Notes: generated by a model not told the origin, from the sequence alone. 64,000 nucleotides of DNA from Kineosporia sp. NBRC 101731 (GCF_030269305.1 NZ_BSTC01000001.1:385467-449466); one strand, 5' to 3'. Shown: positions 41,507-49,641, counted from the stretch's first letter. Made by a program: numbers and translations.

Positions 41507-43462
41507 TCACCCCCGCCGGACGGTCATATCACGCAGCGCGTCGACTCCCTGTCGCCACGTCCTGGGCGACAGCACCGATCCATTGATCTGAGGGTCTTGC
41601 TGCTGGGACCGGCGGCCCGAGGGCCGGGCCGGAGCCTGGGGTGCGCGTCCCTGCGCCTGGGCACGAGTCTGCTGGGTGGGAACCGAGGAGCGATCAACGC
41701 TGCCGGGCAGCTGGTTCCGGTCGGGCTGGGTGGATCGATGGGACTGAGTGGTGCGGCCCCGCTGGGCGGGCAGCACCGACTGGGCCCGGCGGGCCGGGGT
41801 GGGTGCCGGCACCGAGGCCGGCGGCTGGGCCCGCTCGGGACGTAGCGAGGGGTAGGCCTCGGCCTGGAACTCAGCCACCTGCCGCGCGGTGCGCTCCGGC
41901 AGGGTCTCCTGCCGTGCGGGACGCACATCGGCGCGAGAACGTGCCTGGAGATCGATGTTCGGACGCGGTCGGGGTGCGGTCGGGGTCTGGGCCCGGGTCT
42001 GGGCGTCGAGCGGCGCGGCCGGGGAGTCCGGGGCGAACGTGCTACGGGCGGCCCGCCTTCCGGGCCTCGCCTCGGCGGCCTGCCTCGGTGCCGGAACCGG
42101 TGTGGAAACCGGCCTGGAAACCGGCGCGGGCTGGGGTACTGGAGTGGGGCGGGGTGCCGGAGTGGGGCGGGGCATCTGGGCCGGCCGGGGCGCCGGGGCG
42201 GTCCGGCCGGCTGCGCGCAGTGCCGTGGCCAGGTCCGGGTAGTCGTCCACGTTCAGGGCACCCGGCAGAGGGGTGGGTGTGTCGTCGGCCGGGGCCTCAC
42301 GCAGTGACGCCCGGTTCTCGGCGCGGGTGCGCGGGGCCAGGTCGACGGGCGGTCCCGCGGCCCGGCGGCCCGAGGGCCGGGGTGCCGGGGCGAGCGGGGG
42401 CGGGTTGTCCAGATCGAGAGCAACGGACGAGGTGCTCTCCCCGGTCGTCCCGCTCACCGTTGGTAGCGGGTCGACGGAGTCACGGACGTCGATGAGCAGC
42501 GAGTCGACCGGAGCCACGGTGTCGTGCTGTGCCTGCGTGCCCGGCCCGAACTCGCTCAGATGTTCGTAGCTGACGGCCGGCTCCGGCTCCGCGTACGTCT
42601 CGGAGTGGCCGTACGTCTCGCGGTAGTCGGATGTCTCGGGGTAGTCGGATGTCTCGGAGTTGTCATACGTCTCGGGGTGGTCATACGTCTCGCGGTGATC
42701 GTAGGTCTCGGAGCGGTCGTACGTCTCGGGACTGTCGTACGGCTCGGGCCGTCCGTACTGCTCGAGGTTGTCGGACCGCTCGAGGTTGTCGTACTGCTCG
42801 GTGTCGAAGGGTTGCTCGGCCCCGGACGGCTGGATCTCGTTCTGCTCGGTCGAGTTCTGCTCGAACAGGGCGGCCAGCTGCACCGCGGCGTCTTCGCTCT
42901 CGTGCAGCTCCTGGGAGTCGATGTGTTCCGGCCTGCTGACAGAACTGGGGATCCGGGTGGGCACCACGGTGGGAACCGTGACTCCCCGCGGACCGGCCCG
43001 GCGACGGCCCCGCCGCCGGGAGCGGCGGCTTGTCGGAGCAGGTTCGTCGTCTACCGTTTTCTTCCCGAAACCCAGCTGCTCGCGCAGGCTCGCCCCGATG
43101 AAACCGGTGACCCCGCTCGATGTCCGGGCGCCGGAACGGCTACGCCGGGATCCGGCCGAGTGGGCTGCGACCGCCTCGGCGAGCTGCTCGTGCTGCCTCT
43201 CGTTCCCCTCCTGCCCACCGTCGATGTCGGCGAGCATGGTCACCCCTTGCGCGGTGACGCCGAGAAGCAGCTTGCGGTCGGAGATCTCGATGACGGCCAG
43301 ATTGGCCTCGCGGGAGAGACCGATGCGCTCGACGATCTTCAGGCCGCTGCCGCCGTTCTCACCGTGGGCCCGGCGGGCGATGCGGGCGACGAGCCCGATC
43401 GACACCAGCACCACGATCAGGCCGCCGACAACCCGGCCCAGCAGGTCCAGGTCGCCGCCCAT
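41507..43462 (-). CDS. fliO: FliO-like protein with very long repetitive C-terminal extension
   Basis: 651 residues, against about 100-200 for usual FliO. Residues 1-90 are the FliO part: a membrane segment (about 7-26), RRAHG, then LKIVERIGLSREANLAVIEISDRKLLLGVTAQGVTMLADI. After a basic patch (RRSRRRGRRR, about 145-155) the protein becomes disordered: acidic Gln/Glu, hexapeptide xxETYD repeats (about 240-295), then a 300-residue Pro/Arg/Ala-rich tail ending in a basic RTWRQG... segment. The ATG at 43462 overlaps the fliN stop. Position between fliN and fliP confirms identity. FliO assists FliPQR gate assembly; the extension's function is unknown. Confidence 0.85.
   Translation of the reverse strand: MGGDLDLLGRVVGGLIVVLVSIGLVARIARRAHGENGGSGLKIVERIGLSREANLAVIEISDRKLLLGVTAQGVTMLADIDGGQEGNERQHEQLAEAVAAHSAGSRRSRSGARTSSGVTGFIGASLREQLGFGKKTVDDEPAPTSRRSRRRGRRRAGPRGVTVPTVVPTRIPSSVSRPEHIDSQELHESEDAAVQLAALFEQNSTEQNEIQPSGAEQPFDTEQYDNLERSDNLEQYGRPEPYDSPETYDRSETYDHRETYDHPETYDNSETSDYPETSDYRETYGHSETYAEPEPAVSYEHLSEFGPGTQAQHDTVAPVDSLLIDVRDSVDPLPTVSGTTGESTSSVALDLDNPPPLAPAPRPSGRRAAGPPVDLAPRTRAENRASLREAPADDTPTPLPGALNVDDYPDLATALRAAGRTAPAPRPAQMPRPTPAPRPTPVPQPAPVSRPVSTPVPAPRQAAEARPGRRAARSTFAPDSPAAPLDAQTRAQTPTAPRPRPNIDLQARSRADVRPARQETLPERTARQVAEFQAEAYPSLRPERAQPPASVPAPTPARRAQSVLPAQRGRTTQSHRSTQPDRNQLPGSVDRSSVPTQQTRAQAQGRAPQAPARPSGRRSQQQDPQINGSVLSPRTWRQGVDALRDMTVRRG
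42592..42753 (-). repeat. Nine 18-bp units coding xxETYD hexapeptides in FliO
   Basis: An 18-base periodicity (tacgtctcgg at about 42593, 42611, 42665, 42683, 42719 and variants in between) encodes ETYD/ETSD/ETYG units with two variable residues. The array stays in frame and is acidic and Tyr-rich. Confidence 0.85.
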
Positions 43463-44268
43463 CACGTCGCGTCCCGGGTAACGATCTCGGTGATGCGCAG
43501 GCCGAAGCTCTCGTCCACGACCACGACTTCGCCCCGGGCCAGCAAGGTGCCGTTGACCAGCAGGTCGGCCGGGGAGCCGGCGAGGCGATCGAGCTCCACC
43601 ACGTCGCCGGGGGCGAGCGCGAGCAGCTGGCGCACCGACATCCGGGTCCGGCCGAGCTCGCAGGTCACCTCCATCTCGACGTCGCGCAGCATCTCGATGC
43701 CCCAGCTGTTGCCGCCCGTGCCCACGGCCGATCGGGAACCGCCCTGGGCGGGCACCGACGCGGCGGGCGGGGCCATCTGGGTGAGGGACAGGCCGATGAC
43801 CGCGGTCGTCGTGCCGTCCGGTCCGGCCAGCGGGAGGATGACGACGGTGCCGCCGGTGAGCACGTCGAGGCATCCCTCGACGGGGGTCGCGGTCGGGTCG
43901 CCGTCCAGCCGGCCGCCCAGCGAACTGGCGATCGAGTCGAGCGCCGGGCGCAGGGCCTGAGCGGGCTCCAGTGTTCCGAAAGGGGTTCCGGCCAGGGCGT
44001 CGACCAGCTCCTGACCGACGACCAGGAGCACCTTGCCCTCGATCCCGCCGGAGAGGAACGCCGTGATCGCAGCCCCCGCCGGTTCGGGCAGGGTGGCCTG
44101 ATCCGGTGCGTGGACGGGATCGCCGATGGTCAGCGGTGACGCGGACGGAATCTGCGGCAGAGCTTCCCGCACGGCCCCGATGGCGGCCTGGACCGCGGCG
44201 TCCCGGTTGCCGGCGCCGGCTTCGGCACTGCGCTGCTCAGGAACTAGGGGTGAGGCGGAGAAAGACAT
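43462..44268 (-). CDS. fliN: Flagellar motor switch protein FliN (long, with CheC/FliY-like N-terminus)
   Basis: 268 residues. The C-terminal 85 residues are the FliN/SpoA domain (MLRDVEMEVTCELGRTRMSVRQLLALAPGDVVELDRLAG... GEVVVVDESFGLRITEIV), which forms the lower C-ring and binds CheY-P with FliM. The N-terminal 180 residues contain a segment (AITAFLSGGIEGKVLLVVG..., about 65-165) resembling the CheC/FliY fold. No clear ExxN phosphatase motif is visible, so a structural role is more likely. It overlaps fliO by four bases and starts 143 bases after fliM. Confidence 0.88.
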   Translation of the reverse strand: MSFSASPLVPEQRSAEAGAGNRDAAVQAAIGAVREALPQIPSASPLTIGDPVHAPDQATLPEPAGAAITAFLSGGIEGKVLLVVGQELVDALAGTPFGTLEPAQALRPALDSIASSLGGRLDGDPTATPVEGCLDVLTGGTVVILPLAGPDGTTTAVIGLSLTQMAPPAASVPAQGGSRSAVGTGGNSWGIEMLRDVEMEVTCELGRTRMSVRQLLALAPGDVVELDRLAGSPADLLVNGTLLARGEVVVVDESFGLRITEIVTRDAT

Positions 44269-44364
44269 GAGGGGTCCTCGGTATGCGTGAGTCAGATGTT
44301 CGAGGTGGCTTCCATGCTGTTTCTCGGCTGCATCCCTGCGCTGATTGAGCTATCCGGGTGATCC

Positions 44365-44385
44365 GGCTGAAAAAAGCTTTCAGCC
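44365..44385. other. Small inverted repeat between fliM and fliN
   Basis: Eight-base arms (44365-44372 and 44378-44385) ggctgaaa/tttcagcc around aaagc, with T- or A-rich loops on both strands, in the 143-base gap. It may be a weak attenuator or an mRNA processing stem within the operon. Confidence 0.35.
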
Positions 44386-44411
44386 CGAGGCCGGGGGCCG
44401 TGCGTGGTTCG

Positions 44412-45332
44412 TCATTGCTCCTGCGGGTCGACGATCAGCGCTGCCAGCTGCTTGCCCGAGGCGCCCGGGATCGCGTACCCGAAGGTGGACGTCGCCGAGG
44501 TCACCTCCAGCGGCTTGGACGTGCGGTGACCCAGGCCGATCACGTCGCCGACGGCCAGGCTGCCGATCTGGGACGAGCTCATCTGGATCGGGTCGAAGCG
44601 GATGGACACGTCCACCTCGACATCGTTGAGCCGCTGGGTGGTCTTGGCGGCCGCGGCGGAACGCTGCTTCTGCTTCTCGCCGCGGTCCTGCGAGCGGGTG
44701 GCCTGCTCCAGCGCGGGCTGCAGCATCGCGTACGGCATGCAGAGGTCCATGGTGTTGATCCGCTCACCCATGACCAGCTGCAGGCGGGCCACGATCACCG
44801 GGTCGGTGGCCGCGGCGGCCTGCACGAACTGGGCGTTGCTCTCCAGCGTGAGCAACTGCGGGCGGGTGACCGCGATCGGTTCCATCGCGTAGGCGAACTC
44901 ACGCAGCGCCCGGCCCATCAGATGCCGGATCAGCGTCTGCTCGATGTCGGTCAGCTGGCGCTCCGGCTGTTCGTCCACCCCGCGCCCACCCAGCAGATGG
45001 TCGATCATGACCATCAGTGTGCTGAGGTCGAGACTCATCAATGCCTTGCCCTGCAACGGTTCCAGCGACATCACGGCACAGATGCTCGCCTCGGGCAGTC
45101 CGGTGAGGAATTCGTCGTAGCTCATTTCCTCGACCTGAACGAGGCTGAGCACGCTGACCGCACGCAGACTCGTCGTCAGCACGGTGGTTGCCTGCCGGCC
45201 GAAGGTCTGCATCGCGACCTTCAGCAGGTGGGCATCTTCTCTGGCCAGCCTGACCGGCCGGCGGAAGTCATAGGTGCGAGCACCCGCCCGTGGGCGTCTG
45301 CCCGTGCTGGTCGCCTGATTGGAGTAGCCCAC
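44412..45332 (-). CDS. fliM: Flagellar motor switch protein FliM
   Basis: 306-residue C-ring protein that binds CheY-P and, with FliG and FliN, switches rotation. YDFRRP near residue 21, the middle CheC-like domain (about 45-215, VQVEEMSYDEFLTGLP... LMVMIDHLLGGRG) and the C-terminal FliN-like domain (about 230-305) are in order. The N-terminal CheY-binding peptide typical of proteobacterial FliM (LSQDEIDALL) is not recognisable. The GTG start at 45332 has no ribosome site and lies seven bases beyond the end of a sigma-28-like -10 element. This suggests a leaderless transcript. It heads the fliM-fliN-fliO-fliP-fliQ-fliR-flhB operon. Confidence 0.94.
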   Translation of the reverse strand: MGYSNQATSTGRRPRAGARTYDFRRPVRLAREDAHLLKVAMQTFGRQATTVLTTSLRAVSVLSLVQVEEMSYDEFLTGLPEASICAVMSLEPLQGKALMSLDLSTLMVMIDHLLGGRGVDEQPERQLTDIEQTLIRHLMGRALREFAYAMEPIAVTRPQLLTLESNAQFVQAAAATDPVIVARLQLVMGERINTMDLCMPYAMLQPALEQATRSQDRGEKQKQRSAAAAKTTQRLNDVEVDVSIRFDPIQMSSSQIGSLAVGDVIGLGHRTSKPLEVTSATSTFGYAIPGASGKQLAALIVDPQEQ

Positions 45333-45338
45333 GAAAGT

Positions 45339-45367
45339 CCATCGGTGGGTTCCCCGGATTCCTTTAA
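45339..45367 (-). promoter_or_regulatory. Sigma-28/WhiG-like promoter of fliM
   Basis: On the minus strand: TTAAAG (45367-45362), exactly 15 bases, then ACCGATGG (45346-45339). It shares CCGATG and the 15-base spacing with the cheA and flhA sites, and its -35 is nearer the classical TAAA. The predicted start coincides with the GTG of fliM. Confidence 0.7.
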
Positions 45368-45440
45368 CGCGTGCTCCGAAGGTCGGCGGATTGCATGATC
45401 ACGATCAGGAACGGGGCCACCGTCGGGACGACACAACCGC

Positions 45441-45502
45441 AAACTTACGGACGAAACCCAAAGAACGTAACCTTGCAAACGTTAGGCAACGCATGTAAGT
45501 TT
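45441..45502. promoter_or_regulatory. Candidate operator region of the oxidoreductase gene
   Basis: aaacttac (45441-45448) and gtaagttt (45495-45502) form a perfect eight-base inverted repeat 46 bases apart. Between them ttgc...gcaa (around 45473-45488) forms a shorter one. This AT-rich stretch just upstream of the oxidoreductase start is a likely binding site for an unknown repressor. Confidence 0.35.
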
Positions 45503-45539
45503 TTGGCTGAGTCGAGATGCGAGCTACCGAGGAGCCACG

Positions 45540-46580
45540 ATGAACGGCACCGTCACCGTCACCGAGATCGTTCTGCCCGGTCAGGTCGAGCCGGAGGGCC
45601 TGCAGATCCGCAGCCGCGAACTGCCACGGCCGGGTGCCGGGCAGGTCGTGCTGCGGATGGAGGCCACCGGGGTCTCGTTCGCCGAGCAGCAGATGCGCCG
45701 CGGCAAGTACTACGACCAGCCGGCGTTCCCCTTCGTGCCCGGTTACGACGTGGTCGGCACCGTGGTCGCGGTGGGGGCGGAGGTGGACGCCGCCCAGGTC
45801 GGCCGGCGGGTCGCCGCGGTCACCAAGACCGGTTCCTGGGCCAGCCATCTGGTGCTCGACGCGGCCGACCTGGTGCCCGTGCCGGCCGGTGTGGACCTGG
45901 CTGCGGCGGAGACGGTGGTGGTCAACGGCGTCACCGCCTGGCAGATGCTGCACCGCACCGCGAAGGTGGCCACGGGCGGCACGATCGTGGTGCTGGGCGC
46001 CAACGGCGGGGTCGGCACGACCTTGGTGCAGCTGGCCCGGCACGCGGGCATCACCGTGATCGGCACCGCGTCGCAGCGCAACCATCAGGCCGTGCGTGAC
46101 CTGGGTGCGATACCGGTCGACTACCGCGACCCCGACCTCTACGAACGCATCCGCGAGCTCGCGCCCGACGGGGTGGACGCGGTCTTCGACCACGTGGGCG
46201 GTGAGGGCCTGGCGAAGTCGTGGCAGCTGCTGCGGCGCGGCGGCACGCTGGTCTCCTACGGCACCGCGGCGACCAAGGACGAGGAGGGCAACTCCCAGCT
46301 GCCGGTGCTCCTGCTCTTCGCCCGGCTCGCGCTGTGGAACTACCTGCCCAACGGCCGGGGCGCTCACTTCTACAACTTCTGGGCCGGCCGCCGCCTCCGC
46401 ACCGCCACCCACCGGGCCCGGCTCGCCGAAGACCTGACCCAGGTGCTGCGCCTGCTCGCCGACGGTGCCATCGTGCCGCAGATCGCCGCCACGTTCCCGC
46501 TCTCCGAGGTCGCGGCCGCACTGACCCTCGCCGAGTCGCGTACCGTCGCCGGCAAGATCGTGCTGCTGCCCGACGCGTGA
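45540..46580 (+). CDS. Zinc-independent quinone oxidoreductase-like MDR enzyme
   Basis: 346-residue medium-chain dehydrogenase/reductase. The GroES-like domain (about 1-125: VLRMEATGVSFAEQQMRRGKYY, FVPGYDVVGTVVAVG) is followed by a Rossmann fold with VLGANGGVGTTLVQLA and FDHVGGEG. Zinc ligands are absent, as in NADPH:quinone reductases. The ATG follows gaggag. It is on the plus strand, divergent from fliM and convergent with fliL, so it interrupts the flagellar genes. Substrate unknown; no sequence sign of a flagellar role. Confidence 0.88.
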   Translation: MNGTVTVTEIVLPGQVEPEGLQIRSRELPRPGAGQVVLRMEATGVSFAEQQMRRGKYYDQPAFPFVPGYDVVGTVVAVGAEVDAAQVGRRVAAVTKTGSWASHLVLDAADLVPVPAGVDLAAAETVVVNGVTAWQMLHRTAKVATGGTIVVLGANGGVGTTLVQLARHAGITVIGTASQRNHQAVRDLGAIPVDYRDPDLYERIRELAPDGVDAVFDHVGGEGLAKSWQLLRRGGTLVSYGTAATKDEEGNSQLPVLLLFARLALWNYLPNGRGAHFYNFWAGRRLRTATHRARLAEDLTQVLRLLADGAIVPQIAATFPLSEVAAALTLAESRTVAGKIVLLPDA

Positions 46581-46693
46581 GCGCCGAAGGCGACCGCTCG
46601 GCGGCAGCCGGGACGAACGTCCACCATGAATTCCCCTGACCGGGCGCGCCGCCCCTTCGCAGGGAACGACGCACGCAGCCAGGGCGAACTGTC

Positions 46694-47275
46694 TTACTGC
46701 ATCACGAACTCGGTGAAGTACACGTCATACACCTCGGGCTGAACGGTCAGCGCGGCGGCCCGCTTCTCCGCCTGCTCCGCGGTCAGCTCGTCGTTCTCAT
46801 GGGCCTTACCCCCGCTGAACTTCTCGTTCGCCTTCTTGATCTCCTCGTGGGTGATCTTGTCGTGCGGCAGGTAGGCGAGTTTGATCCGGGCCACGAGCTC
46901 CTTCTTGGCGGCGTCCTTGCCCTCGGCCGACGTCAGTTCCTTGACGGTCCGGTTGCTGAACACATTGATGACCTGGTCCAGGGCCATCGAACCGTCAGGG
47001 GTCTCGGCCACGTCGGCGGTCGGTTGCAGAGCGATGCCGATCTTGAGGAAGTGGGCACCGGCCAGGTTGACCGTGATCGATTCGAGGGGGGCGATCGTGC
47101 CGGGAGTGGGGGCGGGCAGCGCCTTGGCCGCTCCGGACTCGTCCTTCGGCTTCAGTATGAAGAAGTAGGCGGCGGCGAGCACCAGCACGACGACGGGCAG
47201 CGCAATGATGATGAGCTTCTTGCGACCCCCACCAGTGGCTTCCTCGTCGCCCTCATTATCTTCTCCCTTGGCCAT
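46694..47275 (-). CDS. fliL: Flagellar basal-body-associated protein FliL
   Basis: 193-residue single-pass membrane protein. An acidic N-terminus (about 1-18) precedes the membrane segment (about 19-40, KKLIIIALPVVVLVLAAAYFFI) and the FliL periplasm-like domain (about 60-193, ESITVNLAGAHFLKIGIALQ ... VYDVYFTEFVMQ). FliL surrounds the stator and supports torque. It is the last gene of flbD-motA-motB-fliL, 81 bases after motB. Confidence 0.93.
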   Translation of the reverse strand: MAKGEDNEGDEEATGGGRKKLIIIALPVVVLVLAAAYFFILKPKDESGAAKALPAPTPGTIAPLESITVNLAGAHFLKIGIALQPTADVAETPDGSMALDQVINVFSNRTVKELTSAEGKDAAKKELVARIKLAYLPHDKITHEEIKKANEKFSGGKAHENDELTAEQAEKRAAALTVQPEVYDVYFTEFVMQ

Positions 47276-47356
47276 GTTTCGTATCCTCCTGTGAGCAGTT
47301 CATCCGTGAGATGGTCGGGTCTTCCGTGGTTGCTTGCGTGCCGGTACGGGGAGAAG

Positions 47357-48274
47357 TCAGTCGGCGCTGGAACTCGACGCGTTGCCGAGGTCCTCGACCG
47401 CCTGGCCGGCGGAGTCGTCGACCCGGGCCAGCACGATGATCTCGACGCGGCGGTTGACCACCACCGAGCGGGGGTCGCTCGCCGGCAGCCTCGGCTGGGT
47501 GTCGGCGTAACCGGTGAAGGTCATCCGGCCGAAGGGAATCTTGTCGCGGTTGTGCATGTAACGCAGCACATTGGATGCTCGATACCCGGAAAGCTCCCAG
47601 TTGGAACCAAACTTCGCGGTGCGGATCGGGATCGAGTTGGTGTGGCCGTCGATACTGAGCTGGTTCGGCAGGGCCCGGAGCGTGGGGCCCAGCGCGATGA
47701 GGATCCTCTCGCCCCGGGGCTGTATCTGGTCGCTACCGCTCTTGAAGAGCACATTGTCGGTGGCGATCGTGACCACCAGGCCGCGCTCGTTGAACCGGAA
47801 GGTTGCGCCATTCTTCAGGCCGGCCTTCTGGAGAGCCCTCTTCAGGTCGTCCCGGGCCTTCTTGAGGTTCTTCACCTCACCCTTGACCTGGGCCTCCTGT
47901 GTCGCCCGGGCCAGCTCGGCGACCTTCTGCGGGTCGATATTGCCCAGGTTGCCGCTCTTGCCCGAGGTGCCGTCGGTCTTCTGGTTACCGGACGAGCCGG
48001 ACAGGTTCGGATCGTCCGGCGCGACCGCGCCACCCGCGTCCAGCAGCGAGGTGCCGCCCTCGAGAATCTGCGGCGGCGCCCCGAAACCATTGGCCAGGCC
48101 GGCCTTCAGCTCAGCGAAACGCTTCTCGTCCACCTGGCTGATGGCGAAGAGCACGATGAAGAGCACCATCAGCAGGGTCATCATGTCGGCATAGCTGACC
48201 AGCCAGCGCTCGTGGTTCTCGTGCTCCTCGTGTTCTTCCTCATGACCGCGTCGTTTACCGCCGCCCCCGCTCAT
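47357..48274 (-). CDS. motB: Flagellar stator protein MotB
   Basis: 305-residue stator subunit. An acidic His-rich N-terminus (HEEEHEEHENHE) precedes the membrane segment with the proton-channel Asp30 (WLVSYADMMTLLMVLFIVLFAIS). The plug/linker includes a Gly/Ser/Asn-rich stretch (about 75-115). The C-terminal OmpA-like peptidoglycan-binding domain is at about 180-290 (IDGHTNSIPI... NWELSGYRASNVLRYM). The Asp and the absence of sodium-type signatures point to H+ drive, but this is inference. The ATG overlaps the motA stop by four bases. Confidence 0.95.
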   Translation of the reverse strand: MSGGGGKRRGHEEEHEEHENHERWLVSYADMMTLLMVLFIVLFAISQVDEKRFAELKAGLANGFGAPPQILEGGTSLLDAGGAVAPDDPNLSGSSGNQKTDGTSGKSGNLGNIDPQKVAELARATQEAQVKGEVKNLKKARDDLKRALQKAGLKNGATFRFNERGLVVTIATDNVLFKSGSDQIQPRGERILIALGPTLRALPNQLSIDGHTNSIPIRTAKFGSNWELSGYRASNVLRYMHNRDKIPFGRMTFTGYADTQPRLPASDPRSVVVNRRVEIIVLARVDDSAGQAVEDLGNASSSSAD

Positions 48275-49047
48275 CAGGCCGCCTCACGCACTTCGTTCGG
48301 GCCCGCCGGGGTCATCTTCGAGCGCAGCTTGGTGGCGACCACCCGCGGGTTCGAGCCGGCCTGGATCGCCAGCACCCCGTCGATGACCAGTTCCATCTTG
48401 GCGGCCTCCTGGGCCGTCAGGTACTTGATGCGCTTGGCCCACGGCAGGAACATGACGTTGGCCGACATGACGCCCCACAGCGTGGCGACGAACGCGCCGG
48501 CGATCAGGTGGCCGAGTTTCTCCGGCTCGCTGAGGTTCTCCAGCACGTGGATCAGACCGATGACGGTACCGACGATGCCGATGGTGGGTGCGTAACCACC
48601 CGCGTCGGTCCAGAAGGCCGCACCCACAGCGGCAGATGCCTTTTTCGCCCGTACCTCGGCCATCAGGATGTCGTACAGGTCGTCGGGGTCGGTGCCGTCG
48701 ACGGCCATCTGAAGACCCCGCTGCATGAACGGGTCCTCGACCGAGTCCATCTCCGACTCCAGCGAGAGAAGCCCTTCGCGTCGTGCCTTCTCAGCCATCT
48801 TGACCAGAGGCTCGACCACCTCCTCGTGCTTCGGCGGCTTCGCGGTGAACGCGTAGATCAGCCACTTGAAGGCGGTCATCATCGATGCGATCGTGCCGCT
48901 GGCCATGCACGCACCTAACGTGCCCACGATCACCAGCATGATGGCCGGAATCAGGAAGATCGCCATCGGGCTGGAACCCTCAAGGATCATCGAGGTGAAG
49001 ATGGCGCCCAGAGATACGACGAGCCCGGCAATCATGGCCACATCCAT
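48274..49047 (-). CDS. motA: Flagellar stator protein MotA
   Basis: 257-residue four-helix membrane protein that forms the proton channel with MotB. Segments at about 5-28, 32-52, 145-170 and 180-205, with PTIGIVGTVIGLIHVLENL and the charged cytosolic loop (about 65-140), are as expected. It follows flbD by three bases and overlaps motB. Confidence 0.95.
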   Translation of the reverse strand: MDVAMIAGLVVSLGAIFTSMILEGSSPMAIFLIPAIMLVIVGTLGACMASGTIASMMTAFKWLIYAFTAKPPKHEEVVEPLVKMAEKARREGLLSLESEMDSVEDPFMQRGLQMAVDGTDPDDLYDILMAEVRAKKASAAVGAAFWTDAGGYAPTIGIVGTVIGLIHVLENLSEPEKLGHLIAGAFVATLWGVMSANVMFLPWAKRIKYLTAQEAAKMELVIDGVLAIQAGSNPRVVATKLRSKMTPAGPNEVREAA

Positions 49048-49050
49048 GGC

Positions 49051-49398
49051 TCACACCTCCCGCGAAGGCAGCCGCAGAACTCGGCCGAAAGTTGATTCAT
49101 GGGCCGAGCGCTCCGCCGTGGAGACGTCATCCGCTGTCGCCGCGTCGTCCTCGCCGTAGCGCGCGAGGGTGAGTGCTGATGCGGCGACCGATGCCCGCCA
49201 GCTACGGACCAGATCGACGACTTGCGCCAAAGGTTCTTCGACGACCAGCTTGTGGCCGTCCACGAGGGTGATGACGGTGTCGGGCGTCGCCTCGGCGCGC
49301 TCGATCAGGTCAGGGTTGACGGCGATGGCCACCCCGTTACCCAGTCGGGTCACAATGATCACGCGAAGATCCATCCTTGGAGTTGTCGGGCCGTCCAT
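49051..49398 (-). CDS. flbD: FlbD family flagellar protein
   Basis: 115-residue protein whose first 70 residues match the FlbD/SwrD family: VIIVTRLGNGVAIAVNPDLIERAEATPDTVITLVDGHKLVVEE. SwrD-type proteins raise stator power in Bacillus. The C-terminal 45 residues (Ala-rich, then Arg/Ser) are an extension not usual in the family. Start choices are ATG 49422, 49398 and 49374. I take 49398 because gaaagggcgagg precedes it and because 49422 would lie within a possible promoter -10. The location just before motA supports a stator role. Confidence 0.85.
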   Translation of the reverse strand: MDGPTTPRMDLRVIIVTRLGNGVAIAVNPDLIERAEATPDTVITLVDGHKLVVEEPLAQVVDLVRSWRASVAASALTLARYGEDDAATADDVSTAERSAHESTFGRVLRLPSREV

Positions 49399-49412
49399 GG
49401 GCCTCGCCCTTT

Positions 49413-49440
49413 CGTTCGGCATCGCAGCCGGGGGATTGAG
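49413..49440 (-). promoter_or_regulatory. Weak sigma-28-like promoter before flbD-motA-motB-fliL
   Basis: Minus strand CTCAAT (49440-49435), 14 bases, GCCGAACG (49420-49413). It shares TCAA and GCCGA with the stronger sites but is one base shorter in spacing and lacks the final ATG, so it is only a candidate. Confidence 0.35.
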
Positions 49441-49604
49441 ACGTTCGGGGGGCGGCTACTCCGGTCGGGCTACCGAAAACTTTCCTGACTCACGGAAGGT
49501 GCCCTGGCTGGGGCGAAAAATGCCTTTCCGCGCGGTTACCCGGGGCTGAACGGTGGAACCGCCGAAAGAGGACCCGGTCGGCGACCAGTCCGGGTGGCAG
49601 GCCA

Positions 49605-49641
49605 GAGGGCCACCGGCCGCGCAGTGCGACCGATGGCCCTC
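49605..49641 (-). terminator. Terminator-like hairpin after flgE
   Basis: Twelve-base arms (49605-49616 and 49630-49641) with one mismatch, about 18 bases after the flgE stop. It probably ends the long flgB-to-flgE operon before flbD. Confidence 0.6.

Noticed and set aside
42592-42753. Possible CRISPR or protein-binding iteron array
   Set aside because: The 18-base period is coding (ETYD hexapeptides) inside fliO with no conserved non-coding core.
43462-43873. Longer FliO start upstream, inside fliN
   Set aside because: The extension is Arg/Pro/Gly-rich shadow sequence of fliN; the ATG at 43462 overlaps the fliN stop in the usual atga manner.
46581-46693. Terminator between the oxidoreductase gene and fliL
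   Set aside because: Only six-base inverted segments were found; too weak to call.
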